Notes under the pieces: model-generated
The model's input: the letters and a program-made list of their open reading frames with translations, nothing else
Databases searched by the model: none
Told to the model about the DNA's origin: nothing
Part shown: one piece after another, positions 63,786 through 64,000 of the stretch
Numbering within the stretch: position 1 is the stretch's first letter
Layout: each line of letters starts with the position of its first letter
Translations under genes and position numbers: made by a program
From: Phyllobacterium myrsinacearum
GTDB taxonomy: Bacteria; Pseudomonadota; Alphaproteobacteria; Rhizobiales; Rhizobiaceae
Direction: 5' to 3'
Assembly: GCF_014138285.1 (NCBI RefSeq)
Contig: NZ_JACGXN010000001.1
Span: 423,314-487,313, forward strand
Length of the DNA stretch: 64,000 nucleotides

Positions 63786-64000
63786 TCAGGCTAGCAGATC
63801 GTCAAGCCGAAACCGCGCAATCAGGGAGATCTGGCGCAGGGCTTCGGCCACCTCTTCCCCGGCATTGTTCTGCAACCGTGTCCTGAACGCCGCCAGAATC
63901 GAGTGTTTGTCGTGACCGCGCACAGCGAGAATGAACGGAAAACCGAAACGCCGCTGATATCCGTCATTCAACTGATGAAACTCCGTAAATTCCGCATCGG
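63786..64000 (-). CDS. uraD: OHCU decarboxylase, partial (5' end outside window)
   Basis: The C-terminal ~70 residues of 2-oxo-4-hydroxy-4-carboxy-5-ureidoimidazoline decarboxylase, which follows uraH in making S-allantoin. The frame is open to the window edge: [23 protein letters not shown] is the family's C-terminal signature (N-x-x-Y-x-x-R-F-G-F-P-F-I), and A-V-R-G-H-D-K follows. It ends 10 bp before uraH. Confidence 0.9.
   Translation of the reverse strand, partial: DAEFTEFHQLNDGYQRRFGFPFILAVRGHDKHSILAAFRTRLQNNAGEEVAEALRQISLIARFRLDDLLA

Overview
The window looks like a chromosomal segment of an alphaproteobacterium of the order Rhizobiales (Hyphomicrobiales), probably near Brucella/Ochrobactrum, Phyllobacterium or Rhizobium. 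This rests on the betICAB choline/choline-sulfate cluster, the fused CysN-CysC, the RR_plus_rpt (TIGR03808-like) Tat protein, the QuiNAc-type O-antigen gene set, abundant ribose-type ABC importers, and rhizobial-style intergenic palindromes. Coding density is high and no phage, insertion sequence, CRISPR array or conjugative module was seen. All calls come from reading the sequence and recalling families; no searches were run.

Layout. 0-8 kb: end of a B12-dependent methylmalonyl-CoA mutase, a CorA transporter, an orphan AbrB-like protein, a GreA/GreB-type factor, a Tat-exported beta-helix repeat protein, an AnsA-type asparaginase, a methyltransferase and a thiolase. 8-14 kb: betI-betC-betA-betB behind a BetI-like operator, making glycine betaine from choline-O-sulfate; a palindromic element lies between betA and betB. 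14-23 kb: a fusion of mannose-1-P guanylyltransferase with an AGE-fold isomerase, tRNA-Pro(CGG), small hypotheticals, a thioesterase/TetR divergent pair, a PaiB-like protein, an aminoglycoside-phosphotransferase-like kinase, a GGDEF cyclase, an XRE-cupin regulator and a methionine-rich Cys-containing small protein. 23-29.4 kb: a dipeptide-type ABC importer operon led by an aminotransferase resembling pyridoxamine-pyruvate aminotransferase.

29.7-36.5 kb holds the strongest candidate for an uncharacterised system: a DUF2126 protein with an N-terminal transglutaminase, a circularly permuted ATP-grasp/alpha-E protein and a stand-alone transglutaminase, all on the minus strand. 36.7-40.3 kb is a cobalamin-riboswitch-controlled operon (DUF1636 protein plus a BtuFCD-like importer), which fits the B12-dependent mutase at the left edge. 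40.3-44.2 kb carries cysQ and cysD-cysNC (sulfate activation).

45.5-56.6 kb is a sugar regulon. One operon (binding protein, ATPase, permease, LacI regulator) runs rightwards and a second (binding protein, ATPase, two permeases, ribokinase, FucU/RbsD mutarotase) runs leftwards, so the two converge. Both are preceded by the same palindrome ATGAAACGTTTCAT, which suggests a single LacI-type protein controls both. 56.8-62 kb encodes the start of an O-polysaccharide (epimerase/reductase, WecA/WreU-like transferase, GT2, WbpM/WreV-like dehydratase) with tRNA-Gln(TTG) embedded. The right edge has a DUF2793 protein and the ureide genes uraH and uraD (partial).

Two families of interspersed palindromic repeats recur: a CCCCTCTG...CAGAGGGG element (four copies) and a GTGGTTCGACAAGCTCAC element (two full inverted pairs plus fragments).
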